Assembly: GCA_024220505.1 (NCBI GenBank)
Contig: JAKZZE010000021.1
Coordinates: forward strand, 806,001 to 870,000
Source: Rhizopus arrhizus
Lineage: Eukaryota; Mucoromycota; Mucoromycetes; Mucorales; Rhizopodaceae
Length of the DNA stretch: 64,000 nucleotides
Direction of reading: 5' to 3'
The notes beneath the pieces are model-generated. The model saw only the letters and a list, made by a program, of their open reading frames with translations. It ran no database searches and was not told the DNA's origin. Numbering within the stretch: the stretch's first letter is position 1; every line of letters begins with the position of its first letter. Shown here piece after piece: positions 13,362-24,949 of the stretch. The position numbers and the translations under genes were made by a program.

Positions 13362-13396
<35 letters not shown>

Positions 13397-13562
13397 AGCG
13401 TAAATGTTCGGTCCGGACAAATAGACAACCAAGGGAAGAGTCATGACAGCAGGGCAGTGTGTGTGGGTAAAGGCTGAAGGATCTGACAAAAAGTAAAGTA
13501 GTGATCCATTCAAAAGATCCTTTCTCTCTCCTTTTTCACATTCATCCTTTCCCATTATAAAG
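12724..13562. other. Intergenic, promoter side of L26
   Basis: About 840 bp, AT-rich, with an 18-nt A run near 12781 and a 28-nt A run ending near 13392. From 13393 to 13562 the sequence is less AT-rich and includes CCTAGCG and GGTCCGGAC patches, then pyrimidine-rich sequence just before the L26 start, as is common upstream of ribosomal protein genes. No gene seen. Confidence 0.4.
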
Positions 13563-14193
13563 ATGAAGTTCTCTGCTGGTAAATAATTTTTTTTATTAGA
13601 TGGATGGATTTTATTCTTCAGTTCACAGATAAAAATGATGGATTGGAAAAACAAGCTTTCTCGAAAACATTTAATATATATTGCGGAACATCAGCAGGTC
13701 CAATACCACTACATACTTTCAGCAATGCCCATTCATTTTTATTCGAAGAACATGAAGAATAAGCCATTCACTTCCAACCCGATCAAGAATAGTTCGCTTA
13801 TGTATTTCTTTAGATGTCAGTTCCTCCCGTAGAAAGAGCAGAAAGTCTCACTTCTCTGCCACCTCCGATGTCCGTCGCAAGATCATGAGCGCACCTTTGT
13901 CTAAGGAACTCCGTGAAAAGTACAGCGTTCGTTCTATTCCTGTTCGTAAGGATGATACTGTCATGGTCGTCCGTGGTACTTATAAGGGTCGTGAAGGAAA
14001 GATCGTTCAAGTCTACCGTAAGAAGTGGGTCATCCACATTGACCGTGTCTCCCGTGAAAAGGTCAACGGTGCCACTGCTCCCATTGGTATCAGCGCTTCC
14101 AAGGTTGTTGTTACAAACTTGAAGTTGGACAAGAGCCGTATTGCTATTCTTGAACGTAAGGGAAACAAGGATGCTATGAAGCAGGTAACATAG
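13563..14193 (+). CDS. RPL26: 60S ribosomal protein L26 (uL24)
   Basis: A 16-nt first exon (13563-13578, MKFSA) is followed by an intron of 235 nt and the main exon 13814-14193, giving 131 residues. The protein matches the L26 pattern: SSSRRKSRK near the start, [19 protein letters not shown], a KOW motif at [20 protein letters not shown], and a basic C-terminus. It is an assembly protein of the large cytosolic subunit near the polypeptide exit tunnel. The long first intron directly after a few codons is usual for fungal ribosomal protein genes and may carry expression signals. The C-terminal end could alternatively be a splice from MKQ to a TAA at about 14242; the protein changes by only two residues. 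Confidence 0.92.
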
Positions 14194-14530
14194 AAATTGG
14201 TTGAAAGTCAAAGGATGTGGATACTTACTGTAATTATTTAGTAAATCCGTATTTACAGTACTTTTATTCTCGGTTTGTCCAATAAAAATATTTTTATAGC
14301 TCAAAATACAGTAATTGTACAAATACAATTTTTCAAATGTGTGTACATCATAAGGAAAGAAAAGTGAGAGAATAGTATTGGAAGTGAAATAAATGTTTCA
14401 ATAGCAAGGATTATGAGCTGCTACTACTATTGAAGGAATTACTAAACAGTGAATATGTGGTTAGCTGTTACATGCATTTACCACAAAGAAAACCACATAT
14501 ACCCATAATGTATAAACAAAAAATATTTTA
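14194..14530. other. Spacer between convergent genes
   Basis: A 337-bp AT-rich spacer between L26 and the SmgGDS-like gene, holding the 3' untranslated regions of both. Nothing else recognised. Confidence 0.5.
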
Positions 14531-16925
14531 TTATTTCTCCAATGCACTGATTAAAGCATTTGTGTATTTATATAGCTCTGAGTCTTCTTTGATTTGCTTC
14601 AAACCATTCAAGGTATTGGATTTAATTAACTCAATAACGCTTCTTTTTTCAGGTACTTTTTTTTTTCAATAAAATGGTTAGTATATACTCCATCCCGCAT
14701 TATTTATTCAAACTTACCTGATCTAACCGTTTCTACCATCTTACAGAGTAATATGCATGCATTACATTTAATTTGGACTGGTATCTCGCTCTTGTTCGAG
14801 CATATGTCGTTGGAAAGAACTTGTATAAGCGACATTTTCCCTTTTCCTTCCACATCGTAAGTGTTTGTTGTAAGAAGAGGAATGACTATAATGAAAGTTA
14901 TAATTTGATACAGGACCATTGCCACGATTGTTTACCTTGTATTATATTAGAACTATTCTCTTTATCTGAGAAAATCAAAGTCAAAGCCATGATACCATCG
15001 TTTTTAAGAATAGGAAATTGACTTGTGCAGATCAATTCAGCAATAGGCTCAATGGTGCTTGTTTCTAGCAACTTGTTGCGTAAATTATTGTTATTTTTCT
15101 CAACCCAAATCGTCTTTATCAAATTTGTTATCACACGGGTAGCTTCGCTTTTTGCTGCTGGATCATCCACCCGTTTAATAAAGGAAACAATCAAAGATAA
15201 TACACCTTTGCTCACCACTTCAGATGCATTTTTATCTATAATTGAATTAGGTTGTAACCCATTTTTGTATTTACATCTTGAACTTACAGTTTCCATTACA
15301 CAATAATTTGATAATACCAATCGTGAGAAATTGATTTCTTTTGAGCATATCCTTTGATTCTTCTAACATTTGAGATACAATGCTAATACAGCCATCTTCA
15401 CCAATAACAGGCTTGTTTGATACAGGAAGACACAAGTGTTTTAAACATCCAAGAATAGCATACTGAAATGTAGCATTCTCAGTTTTTTGAAACAAATCGA
15501 GCAAGTATTTTGATAATTTGTATTTTTCGACCAATTCAATACAGTGTTCATCTGTTTACGTCAGTGAATAAAGTATTCTGTTTTTTTTTTTTCCTCACTG
15601 ATTTTACCTGATCTGGCAAGGTTTCCAAGTGTGTAAACCGCACACTGTTGCACTACATCTACAGGGCTATTCATCATTGCAAGAAACCTCGAAAGAATAT
15701 GCTGGTTATTATAGAGGCTGTCCATCTTTGAATCTGTAGAAGTGGCATAGATGACAACTCTCATTACAGCTTTCTTAATTTCGCTCAATTTTTCTTTGTC
15801 TTCTGCATCTAAATCAGTTTCAATGCTCGTATTACTAAGGAAATCTAATAAGGGGTCCAATGCTCCTAAATCAATAATTTCATTTTGAAGGACATCTATC
15901 CAATTTTGCTTTGTTAGATATGTGTTCTTCTTTTTCCCTTTCTTTTTGAATTTACCATCATCCATGATGATTTGAAGCAAAGTGTCCAATAAGTTTTGCA
16001 AGTTGTCCAGGTCATCTAAATTGACTAAATCATGGCGAATCTTTTTGATATAACGCTTAACAGTAAAAGTATCTGCAATCATTTTCCGCGCCTCATCCTC
16101 TGCAACCAGTCCATCTAATATTTTAATTGCCATAGTCATTGTTCCATCATCCTCTTTATTGTCTATATTGATCAATTCAATAAGAGCTTTTGCTGCTCCA
16201 CATTCACTTAATTCGATTTGAATAGGTGCTATTGTTCTTTGTTATTAACATTCGGCTAAACAAAGAACTCATTATCTTACCATAATTCATGCTACTATTC
16301 AAGTAAAATCCACAGAGAAAACGTACTAATTCTTTATTTTGACTCTTTAAACAAGGTGATACGGTTGAAATAACACCAGCTTCTTTAACACGCTTGCGGT
16401 TACTTTCTGTAAAAAAAAAAAAAAAAAAAAAAAAAGAAGCAAGCTTACTGTTAAATTCTCTGTAATTTGTAAATGTGCTCTGCTTACCATTGTCAAAACA
16501 CAAATTTCCTAAGACTCGAAGTGCTTGAATTTGAAAATTTGTTTGTTGATAAGGTACACGCTGAAGAAGGGTTGCCAAATCTCGAATGATGTTTGCTTCA
16601 CCTAAAGGCGTACGAACAGGCACTATGTAGTAATAGATTTAGAAAGATGTCGGCATTTGACAACTTTTTTACACTACCTGTTCGTGCTGCATCGGCTAAA
16701 TATTTGCAGGCGCTTGCAAGTTCATTCCATTTTCCTTGGTCAACTAGGTGCGCTTGTCCAGAAAGCTCTTTTAAACAAGCGACTGATTCTACAATATCAG
16801 CACTATTAACTGCAGGATGTATAAGTCTTTTCGTCTAGAAATGCAACACCTGTTTTATGGTTTTTTTATTTACTTTCAGGTACTGTTTCAAGCTTTTGTC
16901 TCAAACTGTCAATGATGGCACTCAT
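14531..16925 (-). CDS. SmgGDS-like armadillo-repeat protein (RAP1GDS1 family)
   Basis: Nine exons (16884-16925, 16678-16834, 16488-16622, 16281-16406, 15608-16228, 15288-15551, 14936-15235, 14718-14840, 14531-14655) join in phase to 630 residues, close to the roughly 600 of human SmgGDS. Armadillo-type helices recur through the length: ALRVLGNLCFDN, KRVKEAGVISTVSPCL, VDVVQQCAVYTLGNLARS, ATFQYAILGCLKHLCLP. The N-terminal repeats with the CFDN-x-SNR arrangement are characteristic of Rap1 GTPase-GDP dissociation stimulators, which bind prenylated small GTPases. One intron holds about 26 consecutive T residues on the coding strand just before its acceptor. The eighth exon has two possible acceptors six bases apart (14840 or 14846). 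Confidence 0.78.
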
Positions 16926-17419
16926 AATCAACTAAAAATAAGTTTTCATTCTGAAAAAGAAAAAGGGGGAGTGAAATAAAAAAACAGTAACCCGTCAAAT
17001 TGAATGTCCGTCAAAGTCCAAATTTGGAATTCTTTACATGCACCACTAAATTCTTGGAATTTCAAACAAAAATATGTGTGCGCATTGTTTCCCTAATAAA
17101 GAAGCAAAACAGATATAAAGAGTTTAAGATTAATTTAAATTATATAAGGGTTCATTGCCTATCAGTACCAATTATTATGATTATCTTTTTAAACAATAAA
17201 AAAGTTATCTCTAAAAAAGGTAAGCAAATAAACTTTTTTGGAAGAAATCAGAAAGAAAAGAAAACGTCTCTGCTGAAGGAATGTATATTTTAATAGGAAC
17301 TCGATAAATGAATACTTGGATTGTCAACCAACAAAAATATGGAAAGTTTTTCAAGGCTATAAAACTATTTCATCTTCTTTTTTCTTCTTTTTTTCGTATT
17401 ATCCTTCAGCAAGAATACG
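16926..17419. other. Intergenic, contains promoter of the Asp/His-rich gene
   Basis: A 494-bp divergent spacer between the SmgGDS-like gene and the secreted Asp/His-rich protein gene. AT-rich, with a TATA box at 17358. No gene seen. Confidence 0.5.
17358..17364 (+). promoter_or_regulatory. TATA box of the Asp/His-rich secreted protein gene
   Basis: TATAAAA lies 56 bp before the ATG at 17420, a plausible distance for a short leader and a strongly transcribed gene. Confidence 0.55.
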
Positions 17420-18949
17420 ATGCGTCCCATCTATACCATTTCTGCAGCCGTTGCTTTTTTTGCAGCTGTTGGCTTTGCTGATACTAATGCTGACTTCAAT
17501 CCTGTTAACTTTGCTGATACTGAAGAGACCTCTAGTTCATTAAGCGAGAATTTTGTTACTTTCCGCTGGATGGGTGACTCTGTTATGGCCCAACAAACTT
17601 TTGATCTTGTTGTTGAAGATTCGGCACGTATTCAAGTGATTGACTACAAGAACCGCGGTGATAGTTTTGAGGTATTTGATAATGGTCAGTCCTTAGGAAC
17701 CACTAGTGCAGTTGAAGCCACCGTTGATGAACAAGCATTTGCTGCTACTCCAGAAGAAGCTCTTGACGATGAACGCTTCAGTAAAGGCGTATTTAATTTA
17801 GAAAAAGGTGAGCACAAGATCACCATCAAGGCTACTGGTCCTTATGAAGCTGGTACAGCTGCTATCCGTGTATTGGATCATGCCAACGTTGCCTTTAATA
17901 AGAAGGATGATGATGATGACGACGACGACGACGACGACGACGACTATGATGATGATGATAAGGACGATGACTCGCACCATCATGATGATGATGATGATGA
18001 TAACCATGATGACGACCATGATGATGACCATGATGATGACCATGATGATGACCATGATGATGACCATGATGATGACCACGAGCACCACCATGACGACGAA
18101 AAGGACGACCATGAGCATCACCATGACGATAATAAAGACGACTGGCGCCATCATGATGACAAGAAAGATGATTGGCACTATGGTAATGAATGGCGCCACG
18201 ACATTGACTGGCACTACAATGATGACAAGAAAGATTATGGGCATTATGGTAACGAATGGCGCTATGATAACGACTGGCACTACAATGATGACAAGAAAGA
18301 TTATGGAAACCATGGTAACGAATGGCGCCATGATAACGACTGGCACCACGATGGCCACTACGATTATAATGGCTACCATGATAGCGACTGGCACCACGAT
18401 AATAATGGCTACCATGACAACGACTGGCACCACGATGGTCACTACAATAATAATGACCACCATGATGGCTACGATAATAATGGCCACCATGATAGCTACG
18501 ATAATAATGGCCACCATGATAGCTACGATAATAATGGTCACCATGATAACTACGATAATAATGGCCACCATGAAAACTACAAACAACAGGATAACAACGG
18601 GCAACATAAAGATGAAGAAATAAAGCATCCCTACTATGACCTCGACCTTTCTCATACCATCACAGTTACCAAAACCTTATGGGTTGAAGGAGATATTCCT
18701 AGTAAGCTTTATTTTATGAAATTATCATCATTTTATTAATGTTTAATTAAATAGCCTCTGTTCCGTAAGATGAATCAATGAAAAATGCAGATCTAAGGAT
18801 TAAAATCACTCACATTTCTTTTAATCTATAGAGAAGCTTCAGATCCTAGTACTTTTAACTATGGAAATGACAATAATAATGGAAATGAACATGGGTATGG
18901 TAAAGACCGCGATCACGACCGTAATCACGACAAAGGCCACTTTCATTAA
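17420..18949 (+). CDS. Secreted Asp/His-rich repeat protein
   Basis: Three exons (17420-18701, a 10-nt microexon 18755-18764, and 18832-18949) give 469 residues. An N-terminal signal peptide (MRPIYTISAAVAFFAAVGFA) precedes a globular region of about 140 residues with no family I recognise. Then comes a run of about 15 Asp, a block of HDDD repeats, and imperfect repeats built on WHYNDDKKDYG and GNEWRHDND. Last come YDNNGHHDS-type repeats and a basic/His C-terminus. Cys is essentially absent. Dense Asp and His suggest extracellular binding of divalent metals (Ca, Zn, Ni or Cu) or mineral; that is inference. The GATGAC-type coding repeat makes long but meaningless open frames on other frames and on the other strand. 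Confidence 0.75.
17907..18590 (+). repeat. Asp/His-coding tandem repeat region
   Basis: Low-complexity trinucleotide and 12-nt repeats encoding poly-Asp, then HDDD units (about 18000-18075), then 45-60-nt units encoding W/H/N/D-rich blocks, then 27-nt units encoding YDNNGHHDS. Unit copies differ by a few bases, so repeat number could vary between strains by slippage or recombination. Confidence 0.8.
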
Positions 18950-19147
18950 ATTAGCACAAGATAAGGCACATTAAGCATACTGTAAGCTATATCAATGATA
19001 AAAAACAGTCTTTTTAATTTTCTATCTATCAGTGTCTTTCGAACCACGGTTAACTTTAATTTATTCATAATAAAACTTCTTTCATCATCTTTCATTCTTT
19101 TTCGTATGGGTTGGTAATACAGTTTGATAGGGTTCTAAAAAAAGTCA

Positions 19148-20201
19148 TCAGCAGAATTTCCAGTGATTGCCACAGTTGACGCAGGTAACGAAGGTTGTCA
19201 TCGGTTCATCCGCACTACGGGTCTGCATCTGGAAATAAGTGCATTTTCTTCCCTGGCATTTACCGCATTTGAACATGTCTGTCTCGGCTTGGGCAGAGGT
19301 TGCGCCTCTTGCCTTGAAGAGAGCTTCCTCTGCTAATTTTCTATCACGCGCCTGTGCCTCTTCCGATGCCATTTCCTCAACACTCATCTTACAAAGCTTT
19401 TCAACCGCCAGCTCACCACTGACAACGCTTTCACGTAACCCCGGGTTAATTTTGCTTTTGAGGTTGTTTGCCAGGATGCGTACTTTTGCTTTGTAGTCCT
19501 CACTGACACTTCCGTACTGTGAAAACAATCTTGCTTCGATGGCCAGTGCGCGTTTGAGTAGCAGTTCGGAGTCTGATGAACGTTGCATGAGCCTTTTTAT
19601 GAAAACAGATGCATGTGTGTTTACCTGCTCCACTGTTTAAACCAATAGCAGCATACATTAATTCAATTGTCTTATTTCGTGGTATGTTTCCGGTCGATTT
19701 ATATGTCACTTCATCTGTCTTTACTGTACGCGCCACCATAGTTTCATTCACTGATGTTTTTGGTGGTGAAGATGTTTGTGAGAAGGTATGAGTGGTATTC
19801 AGGTTGGATTGAATTAATGGTGGTGATCTTTTAGTGTTACTGGTCGATTGGTGTACAACAACGTCATCCTTCCATTTTTTCACAACCACTTTTGCTTTGA
19901 TTGATAACTTGTTATCTTTATGTGTTCTTAATTTTCCAATAAATTTGCCAATGTCGGTTTTCTAAAGAAATAAGAAACGATAGGCAAAAATGTTTCGTTT
20001 TATTTACCTTTAAAAGTTCACTCGTCACTTTTATTTTACTCAAATTTTCCAGAATATCTAGACAAGCCTATACGTATAAGGTGAGTTGACTCTACAATCT
20101 TTTATTAAACAGAGCTTCCTTCAAACCTCAACATTGTTGTTTTCTAAGGCTGAGTGAAGTGAATGTTTTGCTTTGTTAATTTGTGCTTCTGCTGTATTCA
20201 T
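19148..20201 (-). CDS. Transcription elongation factor TFIIS
   Basis: Four exons (20127-20201, 20008-20067, 19625-19961, 19148-19572) join to 298 residues, the normal size (yeast Dst1, 309). The N-terminal LW domain is at about residues 1-75. The central domain that binds RNA polymerase II follows (LKRALAIEARLF, VRILANNLKSKINPGLR). The C-terminal zinc ribbon has four Cys (FKCGKCQ, FVTCVNCGNHWKFC) and the RSADEPMTT loop. The Asp-Glu in that loop stimulates transcript cleavage by backtracked polymerase. The acceptor of the last intron is set by frame and by the conserved SELLLKRA segment. A long A run on the plus strand lies just upstream of the start. Confidence 0.9.
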
Positions 20202-21031
20202 TTGAAAAGGGAAAAAAAAAAAAAAAAAAAAAAAATAGATGGATTTTTGGGTGTGTCTGACTGCATTCAATCGGAAGGGAGATTCTCAAAGTACAGTGAC
20301 TACAGCATCCACTGGTGGTATTTTTCAATATCCGACAGTAGATTTGTATGCGAAAAGTTGATTTTATTAGCAACAAAAGGTTCCTGACAAACCACTGCTT
20401 GCCAATCAATTGTCGAATGGCTCAATAAGGTGTTTAAAAAGATAAATTTGCGCTGTGAAGTTCAAAATGATGAGGAAAATTTGAGAAAGACTTTGTCAAG
20501 CTTAATAATTTTGAATTGAAAGCGACAATAGATTTCTAAACATGTTCATTAACAAACGGAGATGGTTATCTGGATGTTCCTTGTGTAATGCAACTAAAGG
20601 TAAACTGTAGGTGGCTCTGTCGTATTTTTTTTAAAAAGAGTTGTCGTGCTGTGTATCAGCTCATTTAGATTTGTGCAAGGTTTTTTTTTTTTTTTAGTCA
20701 TCCATATTCCAGTCCTCTGGGGTTGGATAAGAACATTTGGTCATTTGACAATACAAATGGTTTAGTACATGATTTGACCCACTGGAGAAGAAAAGAAGAT
20801 AGGATAGAGCTTGTCGGTTTGAGACAGGGTGTCTGGGCTTGTACTAAATCTTGAGAGTAAAGTCATGTTTGATTTCACTTTGAAATGTTGCGCATCGACT
20901 CGCTTTTTGATTGAGATTACGCGGATTGCTAATTTTGGCAAGTAGTTTATTAGATTGAAACACAGCATGACAAATACAAGAAAGTTCAAGCGCACATCCT
21001 CTGTTTTTCTTTCTATTACTTTATCTCAAAC
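20202..21031. other. Intergenic, no gene seen
   Basis: An 830-bp divergent spacer between TFIIS and the GST-like gene. It has a 24-nt A run at about 20211-20235 and a shorter T run near 20682. An open frame at 20762-20995 on the minus strand lacks domain support. Confidence 0.45.
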
Positions 21032-22104
21032 ATGACCAACAACCCAACAATCATTTTGGTAAAGAAGATGAAAGAAAACCAAACAAGAAGAGAAGGTTAA
21101 CATTTGTATTAGCATTGGTATTCCCTTTCACCTTTTGCTCAAAAGGTTCGCTGGGCTCTCAATTTCAAAAAAGTAGAATACAAATTAGTAGAGATTCCAA
21201 TACTTGAACCACGCCCTGAACGTCGTCCTATTGATGGTGGCTACCGAAAGACACCGATTCTTCAGATTGGTAATCATACATTTTGTGATTCAAAGGCCAT
21301 CTTTGCTGAACTTGAAAGAAGGTTTGCATTTAACATTAGGTAATCCTATCTTACCTTTTTATTATCAGATTCCCTGAACCCAGTTTTTATCCCGCTGGAC
21401 CTCAGAATGAACCTACTGAAGCCAAGGTGAAATCTCTTGCGCGCTGGTTGGATAGCACGTTTTTTATGACGGTTGGCTCTCAGGTACCAGTAGATGTACT
21501 TGATGATGCCTTCCTAAAGGACCGCCAAGAGTTTTCTGGAAGACCGTTTGAGAGACAAAAGCTCAAGTTTACTGCGCCTTATATGCGTCATAGTCTAAAG
21601 TCTGAATTTGAACTATTACAAACGATTTTTGCTGAACGCAGTGAGAGTGGCAAGCGATGGGCATTGGGTACCGATCAGCTTTCTTTACTCGATCTTCATG
21701 TTGCTATGAATACTTGGTTTATGTCTGCTCTTATTGGATCTGAGTGGATTCAAAAGGAATTTCCCTTGTTGGCCGGTCACTTGCAAAAGACGTTGACTGC
21801 GATTAGTTTTGAGGATGCTGATTCAAAGGATAAGCTTGTTCCAGAAGAGGCCATTGAGATCGCCAAGAAGGAAAAGATAGAGTTGGTTGAGTCCAAGCAT
21901 GATGGCTCGTTACCTATCGAACTTGGTGAACTGGTTGCTGTTATTCCAACTGACATGGGTGTTATTCCATCGACTGGTAAATTAGTTTATAGTACGACAA
22001 GTGAAACTGTGATTGAACATCAAGATGAAACACACAAGAGTATTGTCTATATTCACTTTCCCGTCAATGGTTTCGTCGTTATTCCTCTTCAAAATAAACT
22101 TTAA
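21032..22104 (+). CDS. Glutathione S-transferase-like protein
   Basis: Three exons (21032-21058, 21113-21321, 21369-22104) give 323 residues. The N-terminal thioredoxin-like domain reads IILHWYSLSPFAQKVRWALN across the first splice. The SPFAQKV loop is where GST-type proteins place the catalytic Ser or Cys. TPILQIGNHTFCDSKAI follows, the cis-Pro and glutathione-binding motif of the family. A helical C-terminal GST domain covers about residues 110-245. A further segment of about 80 residues is rich in beta strands, which makes the protein longer than ordinary GSTs (about 220). The likely role is glutathione-dependent detoxification; the substrate is unknown. Confidence 0.75.
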
Positions 22105-22705
22105 GGTTAATTAGACACACAATCTTTAAAATCTAATTAAATCATCCAACCATTTGTTTCATCATCTTTAGCTTGTGTTATTCTGAATGATAATAAATCT
22201 AGATTTTATTTTGTATTACAAACATACCAGAGAACTGGATAGAGATGATATGATTTGAATAACCAACGTAAACAGTCAATGAATTACTACCTTTTGTCGT
22301 TCAATTGATATCCAACAAGAAAGAATATACAAAATTCAATCATGTTGATTTAACCGAATTTCATCCGCTGCCATGTACAATACCACATATTATCATGCTA
22401 TTTACATTGATTGGCTCAGAACAGACATGCTTACACCAGGAGCCTATCACATGGCATTCAAGAGAGAAAAAAAAAAAAAAAAAAGATAAATGAGCCAGTG
22501 TTTTCTTTTGAAAAAGAAAAAATATGGATCCTATCAGACTATCTTTTTTTTTTTTTTTTTTTTTTTTCTTATCGATTTCAGTATTATTTTTCAAAAGAAT
22601 TATCAAATTATACTTTAAAAAGTGAATGTTCATTCATTCTTTCACTACTTTTTTTAAAATTCATATTTTATCAACGATTTAAATCAACGTCATCCATTTC
22701 GTAGA
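22105..22705. other. Intergenic with homopolymer tracts
   Basis: A 600-bp spacer holding a run of about 18 A near 22470 and about 25 T near 22543. Small open frames across these tracts are not supportable. No gene seen. Confidence 0.45.
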
Positions 22706-23641
22706 ATGATGTCTGAAGCAGAAAGTTCAAATCATGTCTTATCTCGTCATCCCATCGAACACTTTCTGTTCTTTACTGCAATCTCACCTTTCTTTCAAAA
22801 AACCAATTCACTCTCTCTGACCACTCACTTCTCTCGTCCTATCTGTTCGCTATCAAACACGAGGATGCGTAGAACTTTTAAGGTGAACGACCTGTTTGAT
22901 CCAAAGACTGATTTAACAAAGTCTCGTTATAATCGAATCTTTACAATTCAACATACAGAAGGCATGAGAGAATTGATTCGATTGAAAGAAACAGATAGTA
23001 TTCATCACTTTGTACATCAATTGAATCCCAAAAAGAAGAAGCGATGTGAATGGATAGAAAATAAATTGGGATTGATCATTCGACATGATGAACTATCCTC
23101 TGTGCGTCAAGAATTGATCAACACTAAGTTTACGAAACAGGATCACTCGGAAGATGAAAGGAGCATGAAAGAAGAGAAGGGACAGAGGGCTGAGGATGAA
23201 ATTGGCTCCACATCAAAGAGTGACACGAATGATCCTAAAGAAGGATGGGCCTATTACTTGCATGTGCCACTCAATCACTCCCATCTTCTTCCCAGCACAG
23301 ATCGTTCACAGGATCCTTTCTTTATCCACACCCTTCAACAACTCAGCCAGGCTTATCAAGGTCACACGCAGCTCCTCCTGGGCTTATTTGTTCACTTGCT
23401 TGAGAAACAATTCAGGGTGGTTGTCGGAGAAGGCGAACTGCGCATCTATTTTCCTTTTCCGATTCCGAAAAGTAAGCAAGAAGCAGTAGAACGACTGGAG
23501 AAGATGGGAATAGACAAGGCAGATTATTATTCTATTCGACATGAACCTAGATTAGGACCTGATTATTTTGAAGATATTCAATTCTTTATTCATCAAATTG
23601 ATACTTTAATTGACCAAGGATTGAATGTGAATCAGGGATAG
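22706..23641 (+). CDS. Hypothetical protein, 311 residues
   Basis: A single-exon open frame starting with two adjacent ATG codons. I do not recognise a family. Visible features are a Ser/Thr-rich N-terminus, a basic helix-prone part (residues 55-120), and a highly charged linker at about 145-175 (HSEDERSMKEEKG). The C-terminal half looks globular, with LHVPLNHSHLL, LLLGLFVHLLEKQF and a Pro-rich strand (IYFPFPIP). No signal peptide, membrane helix or zinc motif is seen. Codon composition is less AT-driven than the spacers, and no stop interrupts 936 nt, which supports a real gene. The next gene, the PAQR receptor, is convergent and ends 113 bp away. Confidence 0.6.
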   Translation: MMSEAESSNHVLSRHPIEHFLFFTAISPFFQKTNSLSLTTHFSRPICSLSNTRMRRTFKVNDLFDPKTDLTKSRYNRIFTIQHTEGMRELIRLKETDSIHHFVHQLNPKKKKRCEWIENKLGLIIRHDELSSVRQELINTKFTKQDHSEDERSMKEEKGQRAEDEIGSTSKSDTNDPKEGWAYYLHVPLNHSHLLPSTDRSQDPFFIHTLQQLSQAYQGHTQLLLGLFVHLLEKQFRVVVGEGELRIYFPFPIPKSKQEAVERLEKMGIDKADYYSIRHEPRLGPDYFEDIQFFIHQIDTLIDQGLNVNQG

Positions 23642-23753
23642 GGGTATCATAATAAAATGAGACTTTTATATGCGAATATTCATTTATTTTTTTTTTTAAA
23701 AAGATGCCAAAAGAAAGAGGATATAAACAATTGAAATAAATATAAAAATAGGA

Positions 23754-24949
23754 TTAATGATCTCTACCAGGCAGAATACCACATCCATAGGTATGACGAT
23801 TAGAATAAAATCGTAAGGTGGCCAAATAATGAAACTATGAAAAAGAGTTATGAATAGAGGAGTTGAATGATGATTCACTTACGAAAATACCAAAGCAGAC
23901 AAAGACATGCCAGATAGCATGACTTGTTAAACCGATTGAATCAAATTCACCTGGATACATCCTTTCTGGGAATCGATTGGCATCTAAAGAAGACATGAGT
24001 CATTAAAAAGATAAAGTAACCAAGACTTACAGACGACGACACCAAGGATATACATCAAGACACTCAATCCAGCCAAATCAAAGAACTCACAAGAAGATTT
24101 GAATCCGTTCAGACAAAAAAGATGGATCACAGGTACCGCACTGGACACAGCCATCGAAACAAAGACGGCGATACGAAGTGGTCTGTATTGTTTTGTATCC
24201 CAACGCTTCAGAAAGGGAGCAAACATGCCGACACTTCCGAGTAGCAAAGTGAACATCATATAACGATTTCTCATCAGCGGTCGACAATAAAAGCCATAGT
24301 ATTCTGCCACAAGCACTGAGGCTGTGATCAGAAAGGCGATGCCCATATAATCCAGTGTGGCTGTAAATAATTTGACTTGACGATGTGAGTGACAGATGAA
24401 GGTATGATAGACAAATGAACAAAACAAGCACTTTAGAGAGGCCACACAAAAAGTGATCAACACCGTTCGGTCAGTCCAGGTTGCGTTTGGAAAATGAGTC
24501 TGAGGAGAGGGGAGATGAGTAAAGTAAGATGCTTTCTCTTTTTTTTTTTTCTTACATTAAATCCATAAATACAAAGCCATGACATAAATAGAAATCCCAA
24601 CAAATGACTCCAAATATTTGCAGTCTCATTGTGAATCATAAAAATAGATTTTAAACATGCTTGGCTGGTTTGATAAAAGCGATACCTAATCTTTGGGTTA
24701 TTAAATATCATCATCCCTTCTTGTGCTTTATTACCCTGATAAAACATATTCATTCTCTTGCCATTCTTTTGGTAATTCATGAAATAATAATAAACGTTGT
24801 GCCCCAATCATCGCTGCTTTTGCACTATCCCAAGTTTCATGCATTTGATCATCCACATACTGAAGCAGTGTCTCTTCTTGTTCTATTTCCTTCATCTTTT
24901 TATTCACAGAGGATAACATAATTTCTGATTCGTATTTATTTGTCCTCAT
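23754..24949 (-). CDS. PAQR-family membrane protein (AdipoR/Izh-like, hemolysin III superfamily)
   Basis: Five exons (24735-24949, 24556-24685, 24031-24499, 23883-23983, 23754-23834) join in phase to 331 residues. After a coiled N-terminus come the PAQR motifs: SGYRFY, then IHNETANIWSHLLGF with the conserved Asn/His. Seven hydrophobic segments follow. Near the C-terminus are SHAIWHVFV and FHYLATLRFY, carrying the His residues that bind zinc in AdipoR-type proteins. Family members act in sterol or ceramide signalling and zinc homeostasis at the plasma membrane or ER. An alternative upstream start exists but lacks a donor site, so the ATG at 24949 is preferred. Confidence 0.85.

Noticed and set aside
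13810..14328. 172-codon antisense frame over RPL26
   Set aside because: The opposite strand encodes a highly conserved ribosomal protein with correct splicing; the antisense frame has no domain.
17990..18080. Tandem direct repeats resembling a CRISPR array
   Set aside because: Contiguous 12-nt coding repeats without spacers in a eukaryotic gene.
17798..18655. Long antisense and shifted open frames rich in Val/Ile or Thr/Met over the Asp/His repeat
   Set aside because: They are by-products of GATGAC-type coding repeats, have no sensible start context or domain, and the sense frame has a signal peptide and spliced C-terminus.
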